Source: Rhynchopus sp. YZ270_cl-10 (lineage: Eukaryota; Euglenozoa; Diplonemea; Diplonemida; Diplonemidae). Taken from it: a stretch of DNA of 64,000 bases. The notes beneath the pieces were generated by a model. That model made no database searches and was not told the origin of the DNA. It worked only from the letters and a program-made list of their open reading frames with translations. The stretch is from positions 558,001 through 622,000 of the forward strand of contig OZ037909.1 of NCBI GenBank assembly GCA_964035575.1. Direction: 5' to 3'. Shown here one piece after another: positions 53,698 to 62,993 of the stretch (its first letter is position 1; every line of letters starts with the position of its first letter). A program made the position numbers and the translations under genes.

Positions 53698-55398
53698 TTA
53701 ACTCTCCCTCTCTCCCTCTGCACGCCAATTCGAGCATGGAGGTACGTTTCTGAAGGTAGCGGAGACACGAACCCCTCTCTTGACAGTCCCTTCCCCAGAG
53801 GGGTGTGGATCGAGGGAACGTTTTGGGATGCCGTGGGTCCATTTGAAGCGAGAGTCTTCTGTGAACATTGCGACAGAGTTTGGCTCGAGAACGACGTCCA
53901 CTTTGAAGCCTGTAGAGTGGTCCTGCAGGCTCATCACTGTTGGGGTACAGAGTGACACTGTTACGAGGGGTTCCCCTATTGTTTCGAAGTCATCAAAATG
54001 TGATGCAATGCCTTGGCCGGGCTCGTATTCATTTACTGTCATTTGGGTGAGACCTCCTTTGCGGATGTGAAGTGCTGTTTCTACGCGGGTTGCGAGGGAA
54101 CGACACCATACGGGCATGCCGCCTTCATGAGGGTTGTCGACATCTATTCCGTCTGCGGGGTATCGGTAATTGAAGCCAAAGTGTGCGACACGGCGTTGCA
54201 TTCCCTTTCCTGCGCCTGCCTGGAGGGATGGTGCGACTGCTGAGAGGATGGAGTCGGATTCGTCGGGCTTCAAAAAGTTTTGAATATAGATAAACCCCTT
54301 CGGAATCATTCTCTGCTGCACTTCAGTCAAAGGGAACTGTACCGGGTTGTTTAAACCTTGTGGCTGTAGTATCGTTGCATCCTCCATTAGCACATCAAAT
54401 GAAGGGTTGCAGTGTCGTAATGTTATTTCCTTTGCTTGCACCGTATCAACGCAGGAGACGACAAAGGCATTAAATTGTAAGACCTTTTCTGGTAAAGTGG
54501 GGATAGTAATGTTGTCAAGAGGTTTTTCCCAGAATGGTCCTGTGTTGTCCCCATGTGCCGCCACTTCTGCAGCATCGAACGTTGCGCTGAGAATCGCAGC
54601 GAAATCAGAAACACGAACCTCATCCCCAACAATCCCTTTCAACAGATCCACCCTTCTCACCGCTTCTGCCAATGTCGTTGATCGGAGGGTCGAAATATCA
54701 ATTTTTTCCATAATCGACACACGGTTCGGATGAAGCGACAACACCAAGATCGAAACCGGAATTTGAAGAAGCACAGCCCAGCGTTCATATTTAATGATGA
54801 AGGGGGTTCCACCTGGGGAAAGACCTTCCGACTTTTCACAAAAAGCGTTGAGGCGGGAAATGCAAAGGTCTACAAGATGAGGCTGGAAGAGGTCCGTTGT
54901 GGCACCAAGGATCGCTCTGGGGAAGAGCTCCTGGGTGCGGGGCTGCCCAGAGAAGCTTTGCCTGAGGAGGAAGGTCGGGAGGGCTAGCACTGCCGTGAGG
55001 GGGTCTGCACAGAGGCGGGAGTACGGCCTCTTGACTGCCTCGCGTTGCGCAGTCAACGGAATGAACACTGACATACAACTCCCCTTCCCTCCCAACCCGA
55101 TCCTCCGCCTCTTCTTCTTGGAAGCCTTCCCGTCCCCGCCTCGCTCCTCCTGCACCGTCATCACATCTGCCGTCGGGCTCCGAATAGGTGCCGCCACACC
55201 ACACACAGGGCAAAGGCAAGAAGAGGACAGACTGCCCGTAAACCCCTTGCTCTTCCTGGAGTACATCTCGATGGTCAGCTCGCAAGGGTTGACACACACT
55301 ATAGGGGTGCTTTTGCACGCCCCAAATGCAGATTCAACCCATAGTCCAGTCACATTCTGAATGTCTCCTGGGGTGTGTGGGCAGGGTGGAGGTGACAT
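53698..55398 (-). CDS. AlkB-type 2-oxoglutarate/Fe(II) dioxygenase
   Basis: A 566-residue single-exon frame from the ATG of MSPPPCPHTPGDIQ; an internal Met before EKIDISTLRSTT could be an alternative start of about 335 residues. The C-terminal 200 residues are an AlkB fold: MIPKGFIYIQNFLKPDESD at its start, iron ligands in HFDDFE (HxD) and the distal His in KWTHGIP, and the 2-oxoglutarate Arg in RGVRVSATFR. The layout is closest to the ALKBH6/ALKBH8 group. It lacks an obvious RRM or methyltransferase domain, so an ALKBH8 name is not justified. Expected activity: oxidative demethylation or hydroxylation of nucleic acid (or protein). The N-terminal part has a CLCPVCG pair of cysteines and a Lys/Arg-rich stretch (KASKKKRRRIG), possibly a nuclear signal. 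Confidence 0.85.
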   Translation of the reverse strand: MSPPPCPHTPGDIQNVTGLWVESAFGACKSTPIVCVNPCELTIEMYSRKSKGFTGSLSSSCLCPVCGVAAPIRSPTADVMTVQEERGGDGKASKKKRRRIGLGGKGSCMSVFIPLTAQREAVKRPYSRLCADPLTAVLALPTFLLRQSFSGQPRTQELFPRAILGATTDLFQPHLVDLCISRLNAFCEKSEGLSPGGTPFIIKYERWAVLLQIPVSILVLSLHPNRVSIMEKIDISTLRSTTLAEAVRRVDLLKGIVGDEVRVSDFAAILSATFDAAEVAAHGDNTGPFWEKPLDNITIPTLPEKVLQFNAFVVSCVDTVQAKEITLRHCNPSFDVLMEDATILQPQGLNNPVQFPLTEVQQRMIPKGFIYIQNFLKPDESDSILSAVAPSLQAGAGKGMQRRVAHFGFNYRYPADGIDVDNPHEGGMPVWCRSLATRVETALHIRKGGLTQMTVNEYEPGQGIASHFDDFETIGEPLVTVSLCTPTVMSLQDHSTGFKVDVVLEPNSVAMFTEDSRFKWTHGIPKRSLDPHPSGEGTVKRGVRVSATFRNVPPCSNWRAEGERES

Positions 55399-55852
55399 TG
55401 CCTGGTGGTGGTGGTGGTGGTGATAGTGGTGGTGGTGTGTTTTGATAACTAATAGGGGTAATTCTGGCAGAATATGGCCCCAAGTGGGAGTGTGTGTGTG
55501 ATGGAATCGGTATAGGGAGAAAGTGAGGAGTTGGAACGATGTAAATATTTTTGTTCGGTTTTTTTAGACTATTATCCATATGATATGCCAGGCCAGCCAT
55601 GATTTTTCACAGAATTTTTCATCATTCGCAGACTCCAAGAGAGGGCAAAGAGCTGTTGCAAAAAGAGGAACCCCCACGCTCATAAAAGGATATGTTTTAG
55701 CGTAAAGGCGGTGGAGAAGAGGGGGGCTTCTTTTTTTTTGAGGGATTTAATAAAGCGAGAATTTTCTACCTTCGGCAGGAGACTTGTTAAAATAGCGATA
55801 TAAAAAACGGTAAATGAAATTCACAAAAAAAAAAAAATCTACAGACCAGTAG
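55399..55852. other. intergenic DNA upstream of the AlkB gene
   Basis: A GGT/GGTGGT microsatellite lies just upstream of the start (55400-55437). Bases 55437-55493 are a repeat found inverted at 59358-59411 and again at 29856-29893 (AATTCTTGCGCAGAAT core). No gene is seen. Confidence 0.5.
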
Positions 55853-56692
55853 CAGGGTATTTCCTAAATCCACTACCCGTCTCCCGAGATTTTTTCAGAA
55901 AAAGTTCCGCGCTTTTTTTGCAAGGGGGGTTTTCAGGTGTTCCGCGGTTTTTTTGCAAGGGGAGAGTAGTCGTGGGAAGGAGCACAGGGTGAGGTAAAAA
56001 TGTCCGAGGAAAAAATATTCCGAACCTCGGAGCCCCGATCTTGCAAAATAACGCAAAAAAGTCCGGAAAAAAAGTTCACAGGCCAAAAAAAAATTCCGCC
56101 TGCGGCGGGCACATTTCCCCCTTTTTTTTATGTTAGGGTAGCTGTATTTAAAGTGCCTATTTTTTGGTATTTTCCCGAAAAAAGTATGTTCGCTGTTCTG
56201 GATCGCTCCAATCATTCAAATAAAGCAGTTTTCGGGAATTTTTATTTTCACCGATGTTGGGTACCGTGCGCCTGCGGCGCTGCCTGTTCCTACCAGTTCC
56301 TACAGGCAAACACTTGGCCCCTTTACCTTACACTGACGGGTTTTGACCAAAACCAAGGACTTGTCCATTTCGGCAAATTGACCCCACCACAGAACGGGCG
56401 GATTCCGAAAATGCAAATGCCGGTGTTTTCGGGCATTTTCATGTTTTCAGGATCAGGGAGAGAAAATCTGGGTTGTGGGATTTACCTGGTCCCCTTTACC
56501 TTACACTCATTTTGACCAACACCAAGAACTTGGCCATTTCGGCAAAGTGACCCCACCACAAGCCGGGATTGGCTCGGAAATGCGCCATAACTCAGTTTTC
56601 TGCACAAAAAACCCTAACGTTGCTCAGCGCGCTTTTTTTGCACCCGATTCCGGATTTTGAGATTTTGGGACCCCGATTTAGGAAATACCCTG
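55853..56692. mobile_element. non-autonomous hAT element, 840 bp
   Basis: The left end CAGGGTATTTCCTAAATC is mirrored by GATTTAGGAAATACCCTG. It is flanked by the exact 8-bp direct repeat ACCAGTAG (55845-55852 and 56693-56700). The interior has two copies of a block with CCATTTCGGCAAA, TGACCCCACCAC and GGGCGGATTC-like sequence (near 56367 and 56540) and a GTGCGCCTGCGGCGC block. There is no transposase. It lies about 470 bp from a hAT transposase C-terminal fragment. Confidence 0.88.
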
Positions 56693-56825
56693 ACCAGTAG
56701 TAACACCTCATCTGGTTACTCGACGGAAGAGTTGTAGAGGTTCTGTGAAAAAAATATATATGGGGAAACCTCCCCCCCTTTCTTTTCTAAGAGAAGTTGA
56801 AAACCTTGCCGAAAAACGGGAAAAA

Positions 56826-56862
56826 TTGAAAGATAAAGGTGTCTCTCGTGTACAACACATCA
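56826..56862 (+). repeat. hairpin repeat family B copy (diverged)
   Basis: TTGAAAGATAAAGGTGTCTC then TCGTGTACAACACATC. Confidence 0.5.
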
Positions 56863-56954
56863 GGGGTGGCTCTAAGTTGAGCCAAAAACCCCGATTTTGG
56901 CCGAGGTGTCAATGACTTTTTTCTGTACAAATGCCACACGTAAAAAACTCCCGG

Positions 56955-57071
56955 AAACCCATTCCGAGCTTTCCGGTCGGTACGTTGGCGGGGCATCTCC
57001 CCGCATATTTTCAAAACCCATTCCGAGCTTTCCGGTCGGTGCGTTGGCGGGGCATCTCCCCTCATATTTTT
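56955..57071. repeat. 57-bp tandem duplication
   Basis: AAACCCATTCCGAGCTTTCC, GGTCGGTRCGTTGGCGGGGC, ATCTCCCC appears twice head to tail with one or two differences. Confidence 0.85.
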
Positions 57072-57156
57072 GAGAGGGGTTTTTCGGGGGTGGGGGTTGA
57101 AGAAGGGGAAAAATGAGTCAAATAGGAGAAGGGGCGGTTGTGAACTATCCCGTCCC

Positions 57157-57660
57157 CAGGCCAGAGCAGCTTTCAGGTACCCAGGTGCCTCCTGGGTACC
57201 TGAAAGCTGCTCTGCATCTGGAAGATCCAGGTAGTCGGGGTACTCCGTTTCCCATTCCACGTGTTGGTAGAGTCCTCTTCCGTCCCCTCCGTCTTCTCTG
57301 TCGTCCCCCGTATCCGCAGCATTGCCCGGCTCTCTCTTTTTGAAGCGGAATGTCTTAGACGCAGCCATCCGGGCTATGGTCTCGGCCGATATCTCTGTTA
57401 TCGCATCTTTACCAGCTGGTAGGGTGGAAGCAAAAAGCGTTGTGCCAAGTTTCACAAACAGGTGATCTTCGATTGTGCTGAGATTGAGGCTTCGGCGATT
57501 AGGACTCCGAATGTGGGCAATGCGTGAAAACAACCGTTCCACTTCAACGCTGGAGGGGCTGCTCACAAGTAACTCTTCTGCGAGACAAATGTATGCACCA
57601 ACCTCTCATCCTGCGTCCGCTTGTGTTGGTTGATCCACTCTAACACGTGCTCGTGTAACA
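57157..57660 (-). pseudogene. hAT transposase C-terminal dimerisation fragment
   Basis: The segment AYICLAEELLVSSPSSVEVE followed by RLFSRIAHIRSPNRRSLN is the diagnostic hAT C-terminal dimerisation motif (SS/ERLFS ... R..L....ED). About 100 bp upstream another frame reads HVLEWINQHKRTQDERL, the family's EWW-like helix, one frame away, so the gene has an apparent frameshift or a short intron. After VKLG the frame continues through a Gly/Asp-rich stretch to a perfect inverted repeat at 57161-57212. The N-terminal and catalytic parts are absent. It is a broken plain DNA transposon and a candidate relative of the source of the hAT MITEs in this window. Confidence 0.75.
57161..57212. repeat. perfect palindrome, 24-bp arms
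   Basis: CAGAGCAGCTTTCAGGTACC and CAGG, a 5-base centre, then the exact complement. It sits at the downstream end of the hAT fragment. Confidence 0.9.
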
Positions 57661-57689
57661 GTAACTTACTATTTACTCTCGTCACTTTT

Positions 57690-57958
57690 TTTCTTCTTTT
57701 TTTCCTTTTTTTTTAAAGAATTTTTTTTGGGGGCCGGTGGGTGGGGGCTCCGCCCCCCACCCCCACCCCCCCCCCACCTCCCATGTGGCAAAAGTCCAGA
57801 AAAAATATTTTGCCTGTGGCATTTGTACAGAAAAAATATTTTTTTTACGTGTGGCATTTGTACAGAAAAAAAGTGTGTTTTCGGAGGGGTGCCATGGGCC
57901 CATGGACTTAGAAAAGGCCCTGCAACACATCTAAATAAAAAAAAAAATCCCATTCTGC
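57690..57958. other. GC/AT patchwork with palindromic C-run
   Basis: GGTGGGTGGGGGCTCC pairs with the following CCCCCCACCCCC. TTTTTTCTGTACAAATGCCA-type sequence (in complement) is repeated twice here and once near 56915. No gene. Confidence 0.5.
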
Positions 57959-58351
57959 TTACTTACGGCGCTTCCTTCGTTTCGTTGTCTTGCGTGGAAA
58001 GACAATGGGTTCGACGAGGATCTGTTCGGAAAGCACTGCGATTCTTGCTGTATCGATAATAGGGACGTGCGCACTGGATGGACGCAGACTTCTGAGTCGG
58101 GCCAGTTGTCCTTCGATAGACGCTGTTAGCTCGCTGAGGGACGTCCGCGCCTGTGTGAGCATCCCTGCCTGCGAGCGCATGACACCCTCCAGTTGCGCGC
58201 CAAGCGCGGTCTCCCGCTGTGACACACGACTGCTTGTCTCGACCAGCAGATCGCTGCACTCCGCATCTGTCACACAAAACCCCAGCAACGTCTCGGGGTC
58301 CTCCGAAAACGGCTTTCGCTCAATACCCCCTGCATAAGACACCAACGCCAT
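57959..58351 (-). CDS. uncharacterised 130-residue basic-tailed helical protein
   Basis: Start taken at the ATG of MALVSYAGGIERKP. The frame upstream runs through a microsatellite and a repeat A copy and is not protein-like. Residues 40-95 are a helical stretch with heptad character (LLVETSSRVSQRETALGAQL; LTQARTSLSELTASIEGQLA). The end is strongly basic (KTTKRRKRRK), suggesting nuclear or nucleolar location. I recognise no family. A family A repeat lies about 120 bp upstream. Confidence 0.6.
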   Translation of the reverse strand: MALVSYAGGIERKPFSEDPETLLGFCVTDAECSDLLVETSSRVSQRETALGAQLEGVMRSQAGMLTQARTSLSELTASIEGQLARLRSLRPSSAHVPIIDTARIAVLSEQILVEPIVFPRKTTKRRKRRK

Positions 58352-58397
58352 ATTAGAGACTTTGAGAATGCAAGAATTTGCTGAAAGGGTAATGTGG

Positions 58398-58456
58398 TGA
58401 TATGGTGATATGGTGATATGGTGATATGGTGATATGGTGATATGGTGATATGGTGA
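58398..58456. repeat. 8-bp microsatellite (TATGGTGA)
   Basis: About seven exact tandem copies, between the start of the 130-residue gene and a family A repeat. Confidence 0.95.
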
Positions 58457-58471
58457 TGTGTGAAGAAAAGT

Positions 58472-58584
58472 AGAGTTGGAATACAAATCCCTCTCGTGAA
58501 CAGTGTACCTTGGTACATGACCGGCTGTACCGGGGTGGACACCCAACCATGCAGTCCTACATCCATTTCGTGGTTTACATCTGA
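58472..58584 (+). repeat. repeat family A, full copy
   Basis: AGTTGGAATACAAATCCC to TTTCGTGGTTTACATCTGA. It is almost identical to the copy at 63101 from AACAGTGTACC onward. Confidence 0.9.
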
Positions 58585-59661
58585 GAAAACAGTGTAGTGT
58601 TCGAACGAAAGAAGAAGAAGACAAAAAAAAATTGACTCGAAATACAAAAAAAAAGGGGGAGGTGGAGGGAGGGTGTTCACTCTTTCGTATGTAGATTAGT
58701 TTCTTCCGATGATCCCATGCAGGTGGGATCTATTGTTTTGTTTTTGCTTTTTTGTCTTTGCTTTTTTTTTTTTGTTCTTTGCTTTTGCTTTTTTTTGTTT
58801 TTGCTTTTTTGTTAGAGAAAAAAAAAGCCCCATTGAGAATAGTGGGATAAGTAGTGCCACCGGTGTGCAAGACCTCCACTATCTAATAAATAAGGGTCGG
58901 GTTCAAATCGTTCGATTAAAATGAAGAAAAAAAAGTGAGGGGGAAATTTTTTTTTTTTTTGAAAAATGGAACAGAACTTCTCATCGGGTGAGCAATATCA
59001 TTATTGTTCTTTTATCAAGTATGGTACAAGAACAAAAGAAGTCCGAAAAAGACATTTCCCCCTCCCCTTGTTACACGGCCTGTAAAATGCTTTTCGTTTC
59101 TTTTGCTCCCCCCCCCCCCTCCCGATCCTGCCCCTATAGCCTATCCCCACTAAAACAGTAATGAGTCGTGTGCATAGCAACGACGATACACATACCATAC
59201 CGATACAATACACCATGTAATACACACTGGGGGAAATGCTCCGTTCCACTCTTAGAGAGCAACCCATGCCTGCTTTTCGAACACACATAGAACACACACA
59301 AGTGGGCTATTCTCCGTTCAGGCGTGACCCACTCTACCTCCGTTACCAAACAGACAAACATTTGGGGCCACATTCTGCGCAAGAATTACCCCTATTAGTT
59401 ATCAAACACACACACCCGCCCTCCCATCCCAGGGACCATCAGGTACCGCCAAACCAAAATAGAAAAAAAAAAAAAAAATCAATTCAAAAACTCTAAAAAG
59501 GCGGGGCAGCGATAGAGGATTGTCCCCCCCCCATTTTACCCCCTTCTCAACATATTTTCCCCAATATCCAGGGGGTTTTACTATTTCACCCCCTTTCTTT
59601 TTTTAATTTTGTGAAATTCTTTATGCCCTCAATCCCAAAACCCACTTTCCTAAATTTCTTT
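58585..59661. other. gene-free intergenic DNA
   Basis: T-rich (58730-58820) and A-rich tracts; bases 59358-59411 are the inverted partner of 55437-55493. No tRNA or gene is supported. Confidence 0.5.
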
Positions 59662-60420
59662 TCAAGCGGAGGAGGCGGGTTTTGCGTTTTCGGTTTTTTC
59701 TTCAACTTTGGGCTCGATTTTGAGGGTTTCGTCGGTCTTCGCTTTTTCCTCCTTTTCTTTTTGTGCTTCAGCTGCAAGCTCGTTTTTGTCGAGAGATTCG
59801 ATTGCGAATTGGTCGTTTGTGAAGATGTCGATGGAAGCAGCGATTGACATGGATTTTTTACAGATTTCTTCTGCATCTAATCCATCAATGTCAATGAGGG
59901 CACGCGCCGCAGACTTTGCGTACAGACCACCACTGCCTACGGAGAGAACACCATCCTCTTCGGGTGCAATCACATTCCCGGTTCCGTCGATCTCAAGAGA
60001 CTCCTGCGCGTTTGCAACGATCATCGAAGCGCTCAGCTGCCTCATGGATTTGTCCCCACGCCATTCCTTCGCCAGCTCGACGCACGCACGCAGCAGTTGT
60101 CCCGGAAACTCACCAATCTTCGCCTCCAGCTTCTCCATTAAAGTCATCGCGTCAGCGGTACTCCCTGCAAACCCAACAATCACATTGTTACCAACACGGC
60201 GCAGCTTCTTGGCAGAGCCTTTCGCAATAGCCTGCTTCCCCTGGGTGACCTGCCCGTCCCCCATGATAACAACCTTATCTCCTTTGCGCACACAAAGGAT
60301 GGTTGTGTTACGCAGTTGCGACGTCGTACTGCGCGACACACCTGCACGCGCACTGCGCAATATATTCATCTTATATGTCTTGGGGGTCGGGGAGTCTGAT
60401 GATTGGTTTTTTTGTGGCAT
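59662..60420 (-). CDS. hslV: HslV-type ATP-dependent protease peptidase subunit (mitochondrial)
   Basis: A 252-residue single-exon protein. The N-terminal extension, best from Met18 ([20 protein letters not shown]), is basic and Ser-rich, as in a mitochondrial presequence. Processing would expose the catalytic Thr39 in [13 protein letters not shown]. Family motifs follow: GDGQVTQGK (54-62), [20 protein letters not shown], and a [20 protein letters not shown] segment near 165-185. A 45-residue Lys/Glu-rich tail after the fold is not typical of bacterial HslV. Role: threonine-protease dodecamer of the HslVU complex, degrading unfolded proteins in the matrix with the HslU ATPase, which is not in this window. 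HslVU is a known mitochondrial protease of kinetoplastids. Confidence 0.95.
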   Translation of the reverse strand: MPQKNQSSDSPTPKTYKMNILRSARAGVSRSTTSQLRNTTILCVRKGDKVVIMGDGQVTQGKQAIAKGSAKKLRRVGNNVIVGFAGSTADAMTLMEKLEAKIGEFPGQLLRACVELAKEWRGDKSMRQLSASMIVANAQESLEIDGTGNVIAPEEDGVLSVGSGGLYAKSAARALIDIDGLDAEEICKKSMSIAASIDIFTNDQFAIESLDKNELAAEAQKEKEEKAKTDETLKIEPKVEEKTENAKPASSA

Positions 60421-61057
60421 AGATTCGTTGAGTGAAAGAGGGGGGGAAAAAAATACCCTTCTTTTGTCATTTTATCTGATTTTTAATTATGTTTTGTATT
60501 TTTTTTTTTTTTTGGCTTTTTTTTTTAAATGGTTTTAGTTGTACTTTTGCTGTTTTTTTCTTGTTTTGTTTTTTTTTGTTGCATTTTTTTCTGTTTTGCT
60601 TTTGTTTTGGCGCGTCGCCGACTCGGAAGCAGATTTGGAAAATAAAGCAAAAAAAAACGATGCGTCTGTACCACCCCTGCCCGAGGAGACATACACCAAC
60701 ACATTTTTTTTTTTCCCCTTCTTCAATTCCGTACAACTTAAAGCCCCCTCTCGCTAACTAGCTTCCTCTTTAGTGAAAAAAGTTTTTTTTTGTAAAAGAT
60801 GTTTTTTTTTGTATCGACACTCGCCCACCCGAAGTGGGACTACCTTTTTTTGTTGTTGTTTTTTTTTGAAGAATATATTTTTTTTTTTGAAAACACAGGA
60901 ATTGCCCACCTTTTGGACAATAAAAAAAATACCCACTCTCTCTTGCGTCGTCTCACTCACCCCCCCTTTTTTGTTTGCCTTCATCATGTAGTTTTTCCTA
61001 CTGAGTATAGAGCATTGTTTCCCCAAAAAAATAGCATCAAACATACCCTCGCATAGT

Positions 61058-61298
61058 CACGACGGTGAAGTAAATGACATGACATGCTCTTTGACATGTA
61101 AAATGACATGCATAAACCAATGACATGCATGCACATGTCAAATGACATGTAATGCAAGGCAAACAGAGGGTTTTACCACAATAAAAACACTTAGAATGAT
61201 GTCAATGACATGCATGTGCATGTCATTTTACATGTTAAAATTTAACATGTAAAACTGCATATAAATGTGCATGTCATGTCATTTACTTCACCGTCGTG
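61058..61298. mobile_element. 241-bp foldback element rich in ACATG
   Basis: CACGACGGTGAAGTAAATGA is mirrored by TCATTTACTTCACCGTCGTG. The interior is ATGACATGCATG-type repeats in both orientations. The terminal CACGACGGTGAAGTAA also occurs at 3117-3132, at the end of the hAT-like fragment. No target duplication is evident. Confidence 0.8.
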
Positions 61299-62705
61299 TT
61301 CCTTACCAAAGGGACTCCCACCCACCCACCCACCCCCATAACCCTTCCTGTATTAACAGTGTTTGCGTTTCACGCATTACCCAAAAAAAAAATACAAACA
61401 AAAACTAAAAAAAAGCGCTTTGAGTTGACTCTGTCGCACCGTAGCTCGCTTTTAAAATCTATCATGGAGTGTGGAGCCAAGAAGTGAGGGGGGGTTTGAA
61501 AATGTTTTTGTTTGTTTTGAAAGTGAGGGGAAAAGGAAGGATTGGCAGTTTGTGTGGATATGTGGTTCGTGTGTTAAAAGGGAACAGCAAAAAGAATAGA
61601 AAAGAACACACATGGTGTGTTCTGGGGTATCGGAAAAATACAAAATTTTCATTTCATTTCACAACTCTTCACAAAAAAAAAAAAAGAAAACATAACATTT
61701 GCTATGAAAAGTTGTGAAAAATTGTGAAAATGTGTGAAGTCCCATACCCCGGGAACACACCAACACACATAAATTATTTTGTTCAGTATGAACAACGCAC
61801 CATCGCGCTCCTTCTTTCGCACTTTGTTTTTCCCCCCCTCCCCTGAAAACCCCCCCAATTTTATTTTGTCTATATCCTTCACCCTTTTCCTGATGAAGCA
61901 TTCTTTTGGAGGATTGGCATACACCCTATTTGGGGGAAAATATAGTTGGTAATTTGAGTCCCACCCCACATGCTTAGTCACCTTAAAGCACAGCGCACAA
62001 TGTCACCCGAAGGCTAGGAAAATGCCATTTTTTTTTCTTTTTCGAAAACTTTGACAACGTGTACCCCCGCGAACGGGCAATCCACGTGACCCTTCTTTTT
62101 CTTTTTTTCTTTTCCCACTTTTTAAATCTGTTCAGGGCTCTAGCTTGGTTTTGAAAAAAAGTGCCAAATCTGGGTCAAAAAAAATTTTTTTTATTTGGGT
62201 CAGCACCCAACAACTTGGGTCAGCTTGACCCACGGACCCAGGCAAGCTAGAAGGAGCCCCTCCGAACCTGTTGCATCGCAAACGAACAGTCTACACCCCT
62301 CCTGTTTCCCCTTCCCCTCCAATCTCCCACACCCACAAGTATTACACAAATACCATTCAGGAGGACGGCTTCCTTCCTTCACCCATTCTTCGCGAACAGA
62401 ATCCAAGAAATTAAATTTAAAAATAATCAGGGGGACTGCAGGGAGGAACAGACAGGGCTTATTTAAAAGGAGTAATCAGGCAAGCGTTATTTATATATAA
62501 AAAAAAAGGTAAGCAGTGTGGATTTGGGAGGGGCAGATCTGGACACGCATACACAAAAAAATAAATAAATCCGTGGCAGCAAAAGGTTGGAAGCCTCGCA
62601 GTGCTTAGTCACCTTGGGATGGGGGGGAGCAAAAAAAAAAAAAAGAGAGAAAAAAAAAAACGCAAAACGCCCCGTCAATATTACCCCCTTTTGGAAACAG
62701 AAAAA

Positions 62706-62742
62706 TTGTAAGATGTATGTCTCACGTGGACACACTTTAAAA
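62706..62742 (+). repeat. hairpin repeat family B copy
   Basis: TTGTAAGATGTATGTCTCAC then GTGGACACACTTTAAAA. Confidence 0.65.
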
Positions 62743-62993
62743 ATAAAAAGCAAAGTTTTTTTTTTTTAAAAAGGGGCATGGTATCTACTGTGGGCTATAT
62801 AAAGACTCCGCTCTTCTGTTCATTTTTTTTGTTTGTTTGTTTTTTTTTTTTTTTTGTCTTTTTTTGGTTTGTTTTTGTTTTTGTTTTTTTGTTTGTTTTT
62901 GTAGTTATTAAGCTTCTGCCGTGTCGTAAGGGGTGGGGTAGGGAGTGATAAGGGAAGTCCCACACATTCTTCTTATGTGCATCGCAAACGGGG

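Larger units (their letters stand above)
60421..62993. other. gene-free region with foldback element
   Basis: T-rich tracts, a family E fragment near 60808-60845 (GTATCGACACTCGCCC and CCCGAAG), the element at 61058-61298, a small inverted repeat at 62134-62262 (CAGGGCTCTAGCTTG with CAAGCTAGAAGGAGCCCCT), and one family B hairpin. No gene is supported. Confidence 0.5.

Noticed and set aside
58880-58915. tRNA-like phrase GGGTTCAAATC
   Set aside because: It resembles a B box, but no acceptor stem, D arm or A box can be folded around it.
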